A program made the translations under genes and the position numbers. A DNA stretch of 64,000 bases from Mesoterricola silvestris (GTDB lineage Bacteria; Acidobacteriota; Holophagae; Holophagales; Holophagaceae): positions 3,952,001 to 4,016,000 of the forward strand of contig NZ_AP027080.1 of the NCBI RefSeq assembly GCF_030295405.1. The letters run 5' to 3'. The notes under the pieces are model-generated. The model was not told the origin of the DNA and ran no database searches. It saw nothing but the letters and a program-made list of their open reading frames with translations. Positions 16,964 to 25,550 of the stretch are shown here, in pieces (the stretch's first letter is position 1; each line of letters opens with the position of its first letter).

Positions 16964-19138
16964 TCAGCGGCTCCTGGAAACGTCCCTCCCCATCATGGCG
17001 CCAAAGGTCCTCTCCAGTTCAATCTGCTGTTCGTGGAGGCCCAGGGCGCGCAGGGCTTCGCGCAGGGGCTGGAAGACGGCGGTGTCCTCCTGGACGCGGC
17101 GTTCGTGGTACCAGGAGCGCTCCCAGGGGCGCAGGTCCCGGAGGGAGCGGTGGTCCAGCACGTCCCAGCTGGCCTGGAACCAGTCCCGCATCTGGTTGAA
17201 GTCCCCCTGGCGGCGCAGCTCCGCGGCCACGGCGCGCTGGACGTCGTAGGGGAGGGCGGTGCGCCAGTCCCCGTCGGGGAACCAGTAGGGGAGGCCCTGG
17301 GCCTGGGCCAGGATGGAGGGGTGGCCGGGGTGGAAGGGGGCCCAGGAGATCCAGGCCCGCCACAGGGCGGCGTCGGTGGGCCAGGCGCGGAGGAGGGACT
17401 CCAGCTGGGGCAGCACGGTCTCGGCGGCGCCGCCCCACAGGGCCGGGGAGGGCTTCCAGCCCTCCTTGGGGCGGAAGGGCAGGACCAGGTGGGCCCGCGC
17501 GGCGTCCTCGGCCAGGAGGGGCTCCAGCCGCCGGTCCGGCATGCGCGCCAGGACGGCGTGGAACCGGGCCGCGCGGAGGGAGATCCCGCCGGGCTCCCGG
17601 GCGATGGCCCTTCCCAGCCGCTCCAGGAGGGGGGTGGCCTGGCCCGCGAGGACCCCGGCCAGGGCCTGGGGACCGGGGCAGGTTTCGCCCGTGGCCCGCA
17701 GTTCCTTGCCCTGGAAGAGGGCCCAGCGGGGCTCCGGCGTCCAGCCGTAGTGGGCCCGCAGCTTCACGAAAGCGTCATGGGAGGCGATCTCCCAGCGCAG
17801 CTCCCCCGGGGACCAGGGGGCCAGCTCCGGCGCGTCCCGCAGGGCGGTCCAGGCCAGGAGCCAGGGTGGGCGGCCCAGGAGGGTGATGCGCAGGGGCGGC
17901 GCCACATGGGGCATGGGGGGGCGCCGGGCATGGTGCTGGACGGTATGCGCCAGCAGCCGGCGCCAGGCGGCGTTGGCGCTGGGGTCCTGGCCGCCGTGGC
18001 GGGGTGGGACCAGCGGGGCCGCCCGGACCCCGCCCCACTCCCCGGCAGCGTCCAGGGCCGCCCGGGCCTGGTCCCACGCCCCAAGACCCGCCAGGGCCGA
18101 GGCCTTGCGGGAAAGGAGGGCGGCCTGGAGGTCGCAGTGCTCCTCCCAGCCCCTGGGCGTGAGGGGCTCGGGGGGAGCCTGGGGGGTGAGGTCGGCCAGG
18201 AGCTTGAGTTCGCCTTGCAGGTCCCGCCGGCGCCTCAGGGGCTCCAGGAGGGTGTCGAGCACCTGGGGGGTCGGCCACACGGCGCCGGGCACGGGGTGGA
18301 AGTTGCCCGGGAGGGCGGCGGGCAGGTACCGGGCGCCGTCCAGGATCTCCATCCAGAGCTCCACGAGGCCGGCATTGTCCGGTTCGCCCGCGGCCCGCTC
18401 CCCAACCTCGGAGGCCAGGTCCTGGAAGAGCCCCCGCAGGGCCCCGGACTGGCCCAGGTCGAACAGGGCCAGGCGGTTGGCGAGCCAGTGGCCCTCCCGG
18501 TACCATCCGTCCACCCGGGAGAAGTTCGCCAGGGCCTGGCCCACCCCCGGGTACAGGTCACTGGCCTGGCCGTCGCCGCCGGCCCCGGCCAGGGTGATGC
18601 GGCCCCCCCCGGACGGCGTGCCGGGCTCGGGATGCCAGGCGGGGACCCGGATCCTGCCCTGCCGGTCCAGGCTGGCGAGGCGGGCCTTCAGGATGCGCAT
18701 CTCGAATTCCAGGACCTCCCTGCGGGCCTCCCCCTGCCCCGGGTTCTGCTTCAGGAAGGCGTCCCGCTCCTCCCAGCGGGCCCGGGCGCCGACGGCGTGG
18801 ATGGCGTCCAGGAGGGCGGTCCCCTGGGGCCGGCCCTTGCCCACGCCGGCCACCTCCCCGTTGGGGGCCAGCAGGGCCCATTGGGCGCTCCGGGAGGCCA
18901 GCAGGTCCTGGGCCGGGGCGGCGCCCAGCCCCTCGACTCCCCAGTCGGCGCTCGCGGCCAGCCGCTGATAGTCCGGGTCGGCCAGCAGGTCCACGGGAGG
19001 GGCGGTCCCGGGGGCGACGCAGAGGGTCCAGCGTTTGCGGGCGGCCTCCGCCTTGTGGTGGGCCTGGACGAAGTCCTCCCAGGGGCCCGCCAGGGCGATG
19101 GAACATGAAAAAACGAACAGGAGGGCCTTGGCAATCAT
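16964..19138 (-). CDS. Large exported hypothetical protein
   Basis: A 724-residue protein beginning with a signal peptide (MIAKALLFVFSCSIALAG). The mature chain is rich in Trp, Arg, Ala and Leu with repeated helical segments (for example LEPLRRRRDLQGELKLLADL and SALAGLGAWDQARAALDAAG), which look like degenerate TPR-like hairpins. No catalytic motif or named family is recognised. It lies 6 bases behind the FAD-dependent oxidoreductase gene and directly abuts tadA. In style it resembles the other large secreted proteins at 42.7-51.8 kb, which also have signal peptides and helical repeats. Confidence 0.65.
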   Translation of the reverse strand: MIAKALLFVFSCSIALAGPWEDFVQAHHKAEAARKRWTLCVAPGTAPPVDLLADPDYQRLAASADWGVEGLGAAPAQDLLASRSAQWALLAPNGEVAGVGKGRPQGTALLDAIHAVGARARWEERDAFLKQNPGQGEARREVLEFEMRILKARLASLDRQGRIRVPAWHPEPGTPSGGGRITLAGAGGDGQASDLYPGVGQALANFSRVDGWYREGHWLANRLALFDLGQSGALRGLFQDLASEVGERAAGEPDNAGLVELWMEILDGARYLPAALPGNFHPVPGAVWPTPQVLDTLLEPLRRRRDLQGELKLLADLTPQAPPEPLTPRGWEEHCDLQAALLSRKASALAGLGAWDQARAALDAAGEWGGVRAAPLVPPRHGGQDPSANAAWRRLLAHTVQHHARRPPMPHVAPPLRITLLGRPPWLLAWTALRDAPELAPWSPGELRWEIASHDAFVKLRAHYGWTPEPRWALFQGKELRATGETCPGPQALAGVLAGQATPLLERLGRAIAREPGGISLRAARFHAVLARMPDRRLEPLLAEDAARAHLVLPFRPKEGWKPSPALWGGAAETVLPQLESLLRAWPTDAALWRAWISWAPFHPGHPSILAQAQGLPYWFPDGDWRTALPYDVQRAVAAELRRQGDFNQMRDWFQASWDVLDHRSLRDLRPWERSWYHERRVQEDTAVFQPLREALRALGLHEQQIELERTFGAMMGRDVSRSR

Positions 19139-19144
19139 AAATGG

Positions 19145-20215
19145 TTAGTGCGGGAATAGCCTCCGGGGATCCAGGGAACCTGCGGATTCCTTTTCCAGGA
19201 TCCCCCGGGCGGCGGCGGCGCCCACCGCCAGGCCGGAGGTCATGCCGTGGCCGCCCAGGCCCGCCACCCAGAAAAGGTTGGGCTGGACGGGATCGGGCCC
19301 CAGCACGAAGCGGCGGTCGGGGGCGAAGGTGCGGATGCCGCACCAGAGGCGGGTCACGGGGGCGTCGCCCAGGGCCGGGACCAGTTCCTGGAGGGTCGCG
19401 GCCAGGCCCTCCAGCATCGTGGCGTCGTTGGCGGGCTGGACCCCCCGGGGCGGGGGCGCCACGGCCTGCTCCTCGCAGGCGCACAGGAGCAGGCCCCCGG
19501 ATTCCGGGCGCAGGTAGAGGGGGCGGTCCGCCCACCACGTGTAGGGCCGGTCCGGGGCCACGGCGGCGGTGCTCCACACCAGGTGGCGGCGCAGGGGGGT
19601 GAATGCGATGGGGAGGCCCCCGGCCATGCGCCCGATGTCGCCGGCCCAGCCCCCGGCGGCGTTCACCAGGACGCGGGCGCGCAGCTCCCCCTGGTCGGTG
19701 GTGACGCGAAAGCCCCCGTCCTCGGCGCGGATGCCCTCCACCTGGCACCCGTAGCGCACCCGGGCGCCGCCGGCCCGGGCCCCGTCGGCGCAGTGCTCCA
19801 GCAGGGCGGCGGTGTCGATGAGGCCGTCGGAGGGGATGTGCAGGTGTTCCCGGGCCTGGAGTCCGGGAAAGGGGGCGCCCTCCCCCCGGGCCACGGGCAG
19901 CGCGAAGGCTTCGGCCTCCCGGGCCAGGGCCTCCACCCCGCCCGGGTCGGCGCCCAGGAGGTAGCCGCCGGTGGGGGTGAGGAGCCCGGCCTCGGCCAGG
20001 CGCCCGCGGCCCTCCAGGGTGAGGGCGGTGTGCTCGGCCCGCCCCGTGAGCTGGCGCGCGATGCCGGCGTTGTGGCCGCTGGCGTAGAAGCCCGGCACCG
20101 CCTCCCGGTCCACCACGACGACCCCCTTCCGGCCGGCCCTGGCCAGGTGATAGGCCGTGGAAAGCCCGGCGACGCCGCCGCCGATGATGAGGATCTCCGC
20201 ATTTTCCAGGATCAT
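19145..20215 (-). CDS. FAD-dependent oxidoreductase (glycine/D-amino-acid oxidase type)
   Basis: A 356-residue flavoenzyme of the DAO/DadA superfamily. The N-terminal Rossmann motif ILIIGGGVAGLSTAYHLA (residues ~8-25) binds FAD, followed by the acidic residue at the end of beta2 (VVVVDRE). The middle has ARVLVNAAGGWAGDI, the typical second FAD-contact strand, and the C-terminal GLGGHGMTSGLAVG closes the FAD site. Substrates in the family include glycine, sarcosine and D-amino acids; the specific substrate cannot be read. It is the first gene of a minus-strand block (with an exported unknown and tadA) and is divergent from the copper operon, sharing a 99-base intergenic region. Confidence 0.88.
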   Translation of the reverse strand: MILENAEILIIGGGVAGLSTAYHLARAGRKGVVVVDREAVPGFYASGHNAGIARQLTGRAEHTALTLEGRGRLAEAGLLTPTGGYLLGADPGGVEALAREAEAFALPVARGEGAPFPGLQAREHLHIPSDGLIDTAALLEHCADGARAGGARVRYGCQVEGIRAEDGGFRVTTDQGELRARVLVNAAGGWAGDIGRMAGGLPIAFTPLRRHLVWSTAAVAPDRPYTWWADRPLYLRPESGGLLLCACEEQAVAPPPRGVQPANDATMLEGLAATLQELVPALGDAPVTRLWCGIRTFAPDRRFVLGPDPVQPNLFWVAGLGGHGMTSGLAVGAAAARGILEKESAGSLDPRRLFPH

Positions 20216-20242
20216 GTGCGCTCCGGGTTCCAGTGTGCCAGC

Positions 20243-20271
20243 TTGACGGGGACCGGATCAGGGCCTAAGCT
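20243..20271 (+). promoter_or_regulatory. Promoter of the copper operon
   Basis: A near-consensus -35 TTGACG (20243-20248) and a -10 TAAGCT (20266-20271) are separated by exactly 17 bases. They sit just upstream of the G/C-tract operator and copZ. Confidence 0.6.
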
Positions 20272-20276
20272 TTCGT

Positions 20277-20302
20277 TACCCCACCCCAGGGGGGGTGGGT
20301 CA
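20277..20302. promoter_or_regulatory. G/C-tract pseudo-palindrome, likely CsoR-type operator
   Basis: A run starting TACCCCACCCC and ending GGGTGGGTCA forms an imperfect palindrome directly downstream of the -10. CsoR/RcnR repressors bind sites with G/C tracts of this shape, and such a repressor gene is the second gene of this operon. Autoregulation is inferred. Confidence 0.6.
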
Positions 20303-20314
20303 AAAGGAGAAGCC

Positions 20315-20518
20315 ATGATCCAGTTGAAGATCGAAGGCATGACTTGCGGGCATTGCGTGATGAGCGTGAAGCAGGCGCTCGCCGCGGTACCGGGCGTGCA
20401 GGGGGCGGTGGACGTGGACCTGGCCTCGGGCCGGGCCCGGGTGGACGGGGCCCCGGATCCGGCGGCCCTCATCGCGGCGGTGGAGGAGGAAGGTTTCTCC
20501 GCCGCCGTGGCGCAGTGA
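20315..20518 (+). CDS. copZ: Heavy-metal-associated domain chaperone, CopZ-like
   Basis: A 67-residue ferredoxin-like HMA domain with the metal-binding GMTCGHC motif at residues ~8-14. It is expected to bind Cu(I) through the two cysteines and hand it to the CopA ATPase encoded two genes downstream. The middle carries the usual VPGVQGAVDVDL and the end EEEGFSAAV. AAAAGGAGAA-like sequence at 20302-20311 provides the ribosome binding site for ATG 20315. The gene is first in the copper operon and lies behind the promoter-operator at 20243-20302, so copper-inducible expression is expected. Confidence 0.92.
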   Translation: MIQLKIEGMTCGHCVMSVKQALAAVPGVQGAVDVDLASGRARVDGAPDPAALIAAVEEEGFSAAVAQ

Positions 20519-20525
20519 GGCGGCC

Positions 20526-20822
20526 ATGACGGAGCCCTGCTGCGGCCACGGGCTGCGCCTGGAAGGTTCGGTGCGGGAGGATGCCCGGAGGCGCCTCCTG
20601 TCCGTGAAGGGCCACGTGGAGGGCATCCTGCGCATGCTGGAGGACGAGACCGTCTACTGCGTGGACATCCTCAAGCAGGTGAAGGCGGTGGACGGGGCCC
20701 TCTCCAAGGTGGGCACCCTGATCCTCCAGAGCCACCTCAAGCACCACGTGGTCACGGCCCACGAGCGCGGCGACGAGGACCGCATCGTGGAGGAGCTCAT
20801 GGAAATCCTCAAGTACCGGTAG
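20526..20822 (+). CDS. CsoR/RcnR-family metal-sensing repressor
   Basis: A 98-residue all-helical repressor of the DUF156 family (CsoR/RcnR/FrmR). Tetrameric members bind G/C-tract operators and release DNA on metal or aldehyde binding. The metal residues read C45, H70 and H74. The spacing equals C35-H60-H64 of E. coli RcnR, whereas Cu(I) sensors of the CsoR type carry Cys at the last position. The N-terminus adds an unusual CCGH cluster at residues 5-8 that could supply further ligands. Context is clearly copper (copZ upstream 7 bases, copA downstream 8 bases), so a copper role with a modified ligand set is likely. It is probably the regulator of the operator at 20277. Confidence 0.88.
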   Translation: MTEPCCGHGLRLEGSVREDARRRLLSVKGHVEGILRMLEDETVYCVDILKQVKAVDGALSKVGTLILQSHLKHHVVTAHERGDEDRIVEELMEILKYR

Positions 20823-20830
20823 GAGCCGAC

Positions 20831-22900
20831 GTGGAGAGGCTGTTCAAGGTCGAGGGCATGACCTGCGCGAGCTGCGTGCGCAGGGTGGAGAAGGCGCTGG
20901 GCGCCGTGGAGGGCGTGTCCCTGGTGCAGGTGAACCTGGCCACGGAGGAGGTGCGCATGGTGTTCCCGGGCGCCCCCGCCAAGGATCCGGACATCGCCCG
21001 GGCCCTGGAGGCCCGGGGCTACCGCATGGCCCCGGAGGAGGCGCCGGAGGCGGACGGCTCCCGGGAGGCCCTGGCGCGGGTGGCGGTGGCCTGGGGCTGC
21101 ACCTTGCCCCTCATGGCCGGCATGTTCCACGCCTTCCACCTGCCCTGGCCCGCGCAGGCGGCGCTGGCGGCGGTGTCGGCCTTCGGGGCGGGCAGCGGGT
21201 TCTTCCGGCGCGCCCTGCGCCAGGCGCTGCGGCTGGAGACCAGCATGGACACCCTCATCGCCCTGGGCGCCTCCGTGACCTGGGCCTTCGCGCTGTGGGA
21301 GAGCCTGCAGGGGTCGGCCCATCCCCCCTTCGAGAGCGCCGCGGCCCTTTCGGCCTTCCTGCTCACGGGCAAGTTCCTGGAGGTCAAGGCCCGCCACCGC
21401 GCCACGGGGAGCCTGGAGGCGCTGGTGAAGCTGGCGCCGGCGGTGGCCTTCCGCCTGGGGGAGGACGGCTCCGAGGAGGAGGTGCCCACCCGCCTCGTGC
21501 GGCCCGGGGATCGCCTGCGGGTGCGGCCGGGCTCGGCCTGCCCCGTGGACGGCACCGTGCTTTCCGGTGCGGCGGAGGTGGAGGAGGCGCTGCTCACGGG
21601 CGAACCCCTGCCCGTGGCCAAGGGCCCCGGGGACGCGGTGATCGCCGGGGCCATGGTCCACGGCGGCGCCCTGGAGATCCAGGCCTCCTCCACGGGGCGC
21701 GACACCTGGCTGGCGCGCCTGGCCCGGCAGGTGGCCCAGGCCCAGGGTTCCCGGGCGCCGGCCCAGGAACTGGCGGACCGGGTGTCGGCGGTGTTCGTGC
21801 CGGCGGTGCTCATCCTGGCGGCCCTCACCCTGGCGGGGTGGTGGTGGCACACCGGCGCCCTGGCCCTGGCCTGGCGCCCCGCGGTGACCCTGCTGGTCAT
21901 CGCCTGCCCCTGCGCCCTGGGCCTGGCCACGCCGGTGGCCTCGGCCGCGGCCCTGGGCACCGCGGCCCGCAACGGCCTCCTGGTGCGCGACGCCTCGGCC
22001 ATGGAGGCCCTGGCCCGCACCACGGACCTGGCCCTGGACAAGACCGGCACCCTCACCCAGGGCCGGCCCACCCTCCAGCGCGTCCAGGGGGACCCGGACA
22101 CCCTGCGCCTCGCGGCGTCCCTGGAGCGGGATTCCGAACACCCCGTGGCCCGGGGCATCCGGGAGGCGGCGGCGGGCCTGGAACTGGGCGTGGCCGCCGA
22201 TTTCCGCGCCCACCCCGGCCAGGGGGTGGAGGGCGTGGTGGAGGGCCGCGCCCTGCGCCTGGGCAACCCGGCCTTCATCGGGCACGCCTTCGAGGCCGAC
22301 CCCGCGGGGGTCACCGTGGGCCTGGCGGAGGGGGGCACCCTCCTCGGGGTCCTGGTGCTGGCCGACGCCCTGCGCGCCGACGCCCCCGCCACCGTGGCGG
22401 AACTCAGCCGCCAGGGCCTCACCCTCCACCTGCTCAGCGGGGACCGCCCGGAACCCGCCGAGGCCCTGGGCCGCGCCCTGGGCATCCCCGACGCCCGGGG
22501 CGGATGCCGCCCCGGCGACAAGGCCCAGGCCATCCGGGATCTGCAGGCCCGGGGCGCGGTGGTGGCCTTCGTGGGCGACGGCGTGAACGACGGGCCCGCC
22601 CTGGCCCAGGCGGACGCGGGCATCAGCCTTCCCGGCCTGGAGGCCGCCCAGGCCGCCGCGCCGCTCAATCTCCTGCGCGACGGGCTGGTGCCCCTGCTCC
22701 AGGCCCGGCGCCTGAGCCTGCGCACCCGCGCGGTCATCCGCCAGAACCTGGCCTGGGCCTTCGGCTACAACCTCGTGCTGGTGCCCCTGGCGGCCTTCAA
22801 CCTGCTGGACCGCTTCGGGGGCCCCATGCTGGCCGGAGCCGCCATGGGACTGAGTTCCCTCACGGTCGTCCTCAATGCCTTGCGCCTGCGCAGGGCCTGA
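20831..22900 (+). CDS. copA: Cu(I)-exporting P1B-type ATPase
   Basis: A 689-residue inner-membrane pump that exports Cu(I) with ATP hydrolysis. One N-terminal HMA domain (GMTCASC at residues ~9-15) is followed by eight predicted membrane segments. Key motifs: LLTGEP in the actuator domain, C359-P-C361 in transmembrane helix 6, D403-KTGT phosphorylation site, SEHP in the nucleotide domain and GDGVNDGPALAQAD. The last helices carry FGYN and MGLSS, the extra signature of the Cu(I) subgroup. The start is GTG at 20831 with AGGAGCC upstream, 8 bases after the repressor gene. All catalytic residues are intact. Confidence 0.95.
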   Translation: MERLFKVEGMTCASCVRRVEKALGAVEGVSLVQVNLATEEVRMVFPGAPAKDPDIARALEARGYRMAPEEAPEADGSREALARVAVAWGCTLPLMAGMFHAFHLPWPAQAALAAVSAFGAGSGFFRRALRQALRLETSMDTLIALGASVTWAFALWESLQGSAHPPFESAAALSAFLLTGKFLEVKARHRATGSLEALVKLAPAVAFRLGEDGSEEEVPTRLVRPGDRLRVRPGSACPVDGTVLSGAAEVEEALLTGEPLPVAKGPGDAVIAGAMVHGGALEIQASSTGRDTWLARLARQVAQAQGSRAPAQELADRVSAVFVPAVLILAALTLAGWWWHTGALALAWRPAVTLLVIACPCALGLATPVASAAALGTAARNGLLVRDASAMEALARTTDLALDKTGTLTQGRPTLQRVQGDPDTLRLAASLERDSEHPVARGIREAAAGLELGVAADFRAHPGQGVEGVVEGRALRLGNPAFIGHAFEADPAGVTVGLAEGGTLLGVLVLADALRADAPATVAELSRQGLTLHLLSGDRPEPAEALGRALGIPDARGGCRPGDKAQAIRDLQARGAVVAFVGDGVNDGPALAQADAGISLPGLEAAQAAAPLNLLRDGLVPLLQARRLSLRTRAVIRQNLAWAFGYNLVLVPLAAFNLLDRFGGPMLAGAAMGLSSLTVVLNALRLRRA

Positions 22901-22927
22901 CTAGAATCGAACAGAAGGAGTACCGAA

Positions 22928-23161
22928 ATGCTGCCCATGCTGCTCACCCTCGCCGCCGTCGTGGCCCCCGCCCCCGCGGCGAAGCCCGCCACCAACACCA
23001 AGTGCCCCGTCATGGGCGACAAGATCGATGCGAAGAAGAGCCCCAAGGTAGTCGTGCGGGGGCAGGAATACTACATCTGCTGCAATTCCTGCAAGGCGAA
23101 GCTGGAGAAGGATCCGGACAAGTACCTCAACAAGGACGGCTCCCCCAAGAACGCGAAGTAG
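22928..23161 (+). CDS. Small exported metal-binding protein with YHS/TRASH-like cysteines
   Basis: A 77-residue protein with a short signal peptide (MLPMLLTLAAVVAPAPA) and a mature region containing TKCPVMGDKID, then YYICCNSCKAKLEKDPDKYL. The cysteine pattern, an isolated CPV motif followed by CCNSC and a DPDKYL tail, matches YHS/TRASH-type treble-clef metal binders often found beside copper pumps. AAGGAG at 22914-22919 drives the ATG at 22928. It is the last gene of the copper operon, 27 bases behind copA, so a periplasmic Cu-binding or relay role is likely. Confidence 0.8.
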   Translation: MLPMLLTLAAVVAPAPAAKPATNTKCPVMGDKIDAKKSPKVVVRGQEYYICCNSCKAKLEKDPDKYLNKDGSPKNAK

Positions 23162-23181
23162 CGGAAAGCCCGGCTACCTAG

Positions 23182-23410
23182 TCGTACGGGTCCCCTGCGT
23201 TCGTCCTGGTTCGCCATCGCCGGACAAGCCGGCGATGACGGGCCTGGGGATCGGACGAGGGGGCCTTGCTGCGCGCACGGGCTTCGTTGGGGGGTTGGGA
23301 GGTTGCAACGCCAGGGCGGTACGGGAGGGCCGGGCTCGGTGGGCGGCCGCAAGGGACGGGAGGAATCGCTTCGCGTGGGGCGGGGTGGCGCGGAGGGGCG
23401 CCGACGCTGA
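23182..23410 (+). repeat. Dispersed intergenic repeat, family B, copy 1
   Basis: A degenerate copy of the sequence at 58720-58951. Both start with TCGTACG, contain the perfect palindrome CATCGCCGG-ACAAG-CCGGCGATG (here 23215-23237), then CTTCGTTG, ATCGCTTCGCG and end with GCGCCGACGCTGA. No gene is present. Confidence 0.75.
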
Positions 23411-23443
23411 AGGGTGGCGAGCGGCTTGGGGAACCCTTGTCGG

Positions 23444-25507
23444 CTAGGCGCGGATGGGGAGCAGGAGGCTGAAGAGGCTGCCCCGCTCCAGGGGTTCGTA
23501 GCGGGCTTCGCCGTGGTGGTCCTCGGCGATGCGGCGGACGATGGCGAGGCCCAGGCCGGTGCCCTTCTGCTTGGTGGAGAAGTAGGGCTGAAAGAGGTTG
23601 GGGCGGTCGGCTTCGGGGACGCCGGGGCCGTCGTCGGCCACGTCCAGGCGGACCATGGGGCCCTGGGGGACCAGGGCCACGCGGATGCGGCCCCGGCCCT
23701 CCAGGGCGCCGATGGCGTTGTCCACCATGTTGATGAGGGCGCGCTTGACCATGTCGGCGTCCCACAGGACCTCCAGGGGGGCGGGGAGGTCCAGGTCGAA
23801 GGCGATGCCGGGGTAGGTGGGCTCGTAAAGGCGGATGGCCTGGCGCACCAGGTCGGGGGCGTCCAGGAGGGTGGGGTGGGGGACGGGGAGTTTGGCGAAC
23901 TGGCTGAAGCTGTCCACCAGGCGGGTGAGGCTGGCCACCTCGGCCAGGATGGTCTCGGCGCCTTCGGCCACCGCCTGGGGGTCCAGGCGGCCCTCGCGGC
24001 TGCGGCGCTGCAGGCGCTGGGTGGTGAGCTTGATGGGGGTGAGGGGGTTCTTCACCTCGTGGGCCATGCGCCGGGCCACCTCCTGCCACGCGGCGCGCTT
24101 CTCGGCCTGGGCCAGGGCGGAGAGGTCCTCCAGCACGGCCAGGACGCCGCCGCCGGTCAGCGGAATGACGATGGCGCGCACGGGGTGGCCGTCGCCCTCG
24201 CCGCCGATGCGGATCTCCTCCACGTGGGGCCGGCGCGCGGCCTGGACCATGGCCAGGAGCTCCGGAAGGCGCCCCAGGCTGGGCTGGCGGGACAGCTCGG
24301 CCCAGCCGTGCTCCAGCAGGTCCCAGTTCTCTACGCCCAGCCAGCGCCGGGCCACGGAATTGAAGGTGCGCAGCTCCAGGTCCCGCTGCCAGCTGAGGAT
24401 GCCCACGGGCAGGGCTTCCATGAGCTGGCCCAGGTAGGCCCGCTGGCCCTCGATGCGCTCGGCCTGGGCTTCGATGGCGGAGCGGGACTGGCGCAGGTCG
24501 CGGGTCATGGCGTTGAAGCTCTGGGACAGGAAGGCCAGTTCGTCCTCGCCCTGCTCGGGCAGGGACACGTCCAGGTCGCCGGTGCCGATGCGCTGGGCGG
24601 CCTTGGCCAGGGCCCGCACGGGCTCGGAGATGGTGCGGGCGATGGCCAGGCCCGTCCACACGGCGATGAAGAGGGTGAGCATGGTGAGGAAGAGCAGGGT
24701 GCGCTGGGGCAGGGTCTCCAGCACCTCGCGGCCGGCGTGGATCTGGAAGGATTCGCGGTAGCGCTTGTCCAGGCGGATCATGCCCTCCAGGGTGGCGCGG
24801 GTGAGGAAGACCCCGGCCACCACCCGGTCGCCGGCGGGCCCCCGGGGGCCGATGCCCACCTGCCATTCCCCCTCGGGCACGGCCACGGTCTGGATGCCTT
24901 CGCGCAGATCGGCCAGGGCCGGGGGCACCAGGCCGTGGGCCAGGGCCACGGTGGCCACCCCCTGGGGGGGGATGCGGGCCAGCAGGTCGAAGCCGGTGCT
25001 CTCCCGTTCCCGGGCGGGGTCGTGGAGGGCCTCGGGGGTGAGGCGGGCGATGGCGGTATTCAGGCGCAGGCGCACCTGCTCCCGGTAGGCCTCGTTCACG
25101 TGGTGGCCGTCCTGGATGACCTCCATGGTGTCGGGCATGAACCAGCGGTCCACGTTCTTGCGGATGAAGGTGCGGCCGATGGCGAAGAGCATGAGGCTGG
25201 GGGCGATGCCCACCGCCAGGAAGGCCAGCACCAGGCGCGTGCGGATGCGGGCCCCCAGGATGCCGCTGCGGCGCTCGAAGTACAGCTTGGCGATGCTGCG
25301 GATCACGATGAAGAGGAGGGTGCCGATGGCCAGCACGTTGGCCATGCCCACGGCCAGCAGGGACCAGCGGCTGGGGGCGTCCAGGCCCATCTCCACCTGC
25401 TTGGACAGGAGGCGGTAGGCCATGAAGATGACCCAGATGAGCACCGAGAGCCCCGACGCGACGTAGAGGCGGGTCAGTTCGGGGTGGCGCTTGGGCTTCT
25501 TCACCAT
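23444..25507 (-). CDS. NtrY-like membrane sensor histidine kinase
   Basis: A 687-residue two-component kinase. Several N-terminal membrane segments (SGLSVLIWVIFMAYRLL, VLAIGTLLFIVIRSI, LVLAFLAVGIAPSLMLFA) and a further one at ~275-295 frame an extracytoplasmic sensor region. HAMP (RTISEPVRALAKAAQRIGTGDLDV), a PAS-like domain with ALPVGILSW, the phospho-acceptor helix with AHEVKNPLTPIKLTTQRL, and the ATPase domain with N-box VDNAIGAL, DDGPGVP and STKQKGTGLGLAIV follow. This is the NtrY order. No response regulator gene is adjacent, so its NtrX-like partner must lie elsewhere. It is divergent from the methyltransferase gene 43 bases away. Confidence 0.88.
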   Translation of the reverse strand: MVKKPKRHPELTRLYVASGLSVLIWVIFMAYRLLSKQVEMGLDAPSRWSLLAVGMANVLAIGTLLFIVIRSIAKLYFERRSGILGARIRTRLVLAFLAVGIAPSLMLFAIGRTFIRKNVDRWFMPDTMEVIQDGHHVNEAYREQVRLRLNTAIARLTPEALHDPARERESTGFDLLARIPPQGVATVALAHGLVPPALADLREGIQTVAVPEGEWQVGIGPRGPAGDRVVAGVFLTRATLEGMIRLDKRYRESFQIHAGREVLETLPQRTLLFLTMLTLFIAVWTGLAIARTISEPVRALAKAAQRIGTGDLDVSLPEQGEDELAFLSQSFNAMTRDLRQSRSAIEAQAERIEGQRAYLGQLMEALPVGILSWQRDLELRTFNSVARRWLGVENWDLLEHGWAELSRQPSLGRLPELLAMVQAARRPHVEEIRIGGEGDGHPVRAIVIPLTGGGVLAVLEDLSALAQAEKRAAWQEVARRMAHEVKNPLTPIKLTTQRLQRRSREGRLDPQAVAEGAETILAEVASLTRLVDSFSQFAKLPVPHPTLLDAPDLVRQAIRLYEPTYPGIAFDLDLPAPLEVLWDADMVKRALINMVDNAIGALEGRGRIRVALVPQGPMVRLDVADDGPGVPEADRPNLFQPYFSTKQKGTGLGLAIVRRIAEDHHGEARYEPLERGSLFSLLLPIRA

Positions 25508-25550
25508 GCAAACAGGCTAACCTGGATGCTGGCATCGGGGGGCTTCGGGG

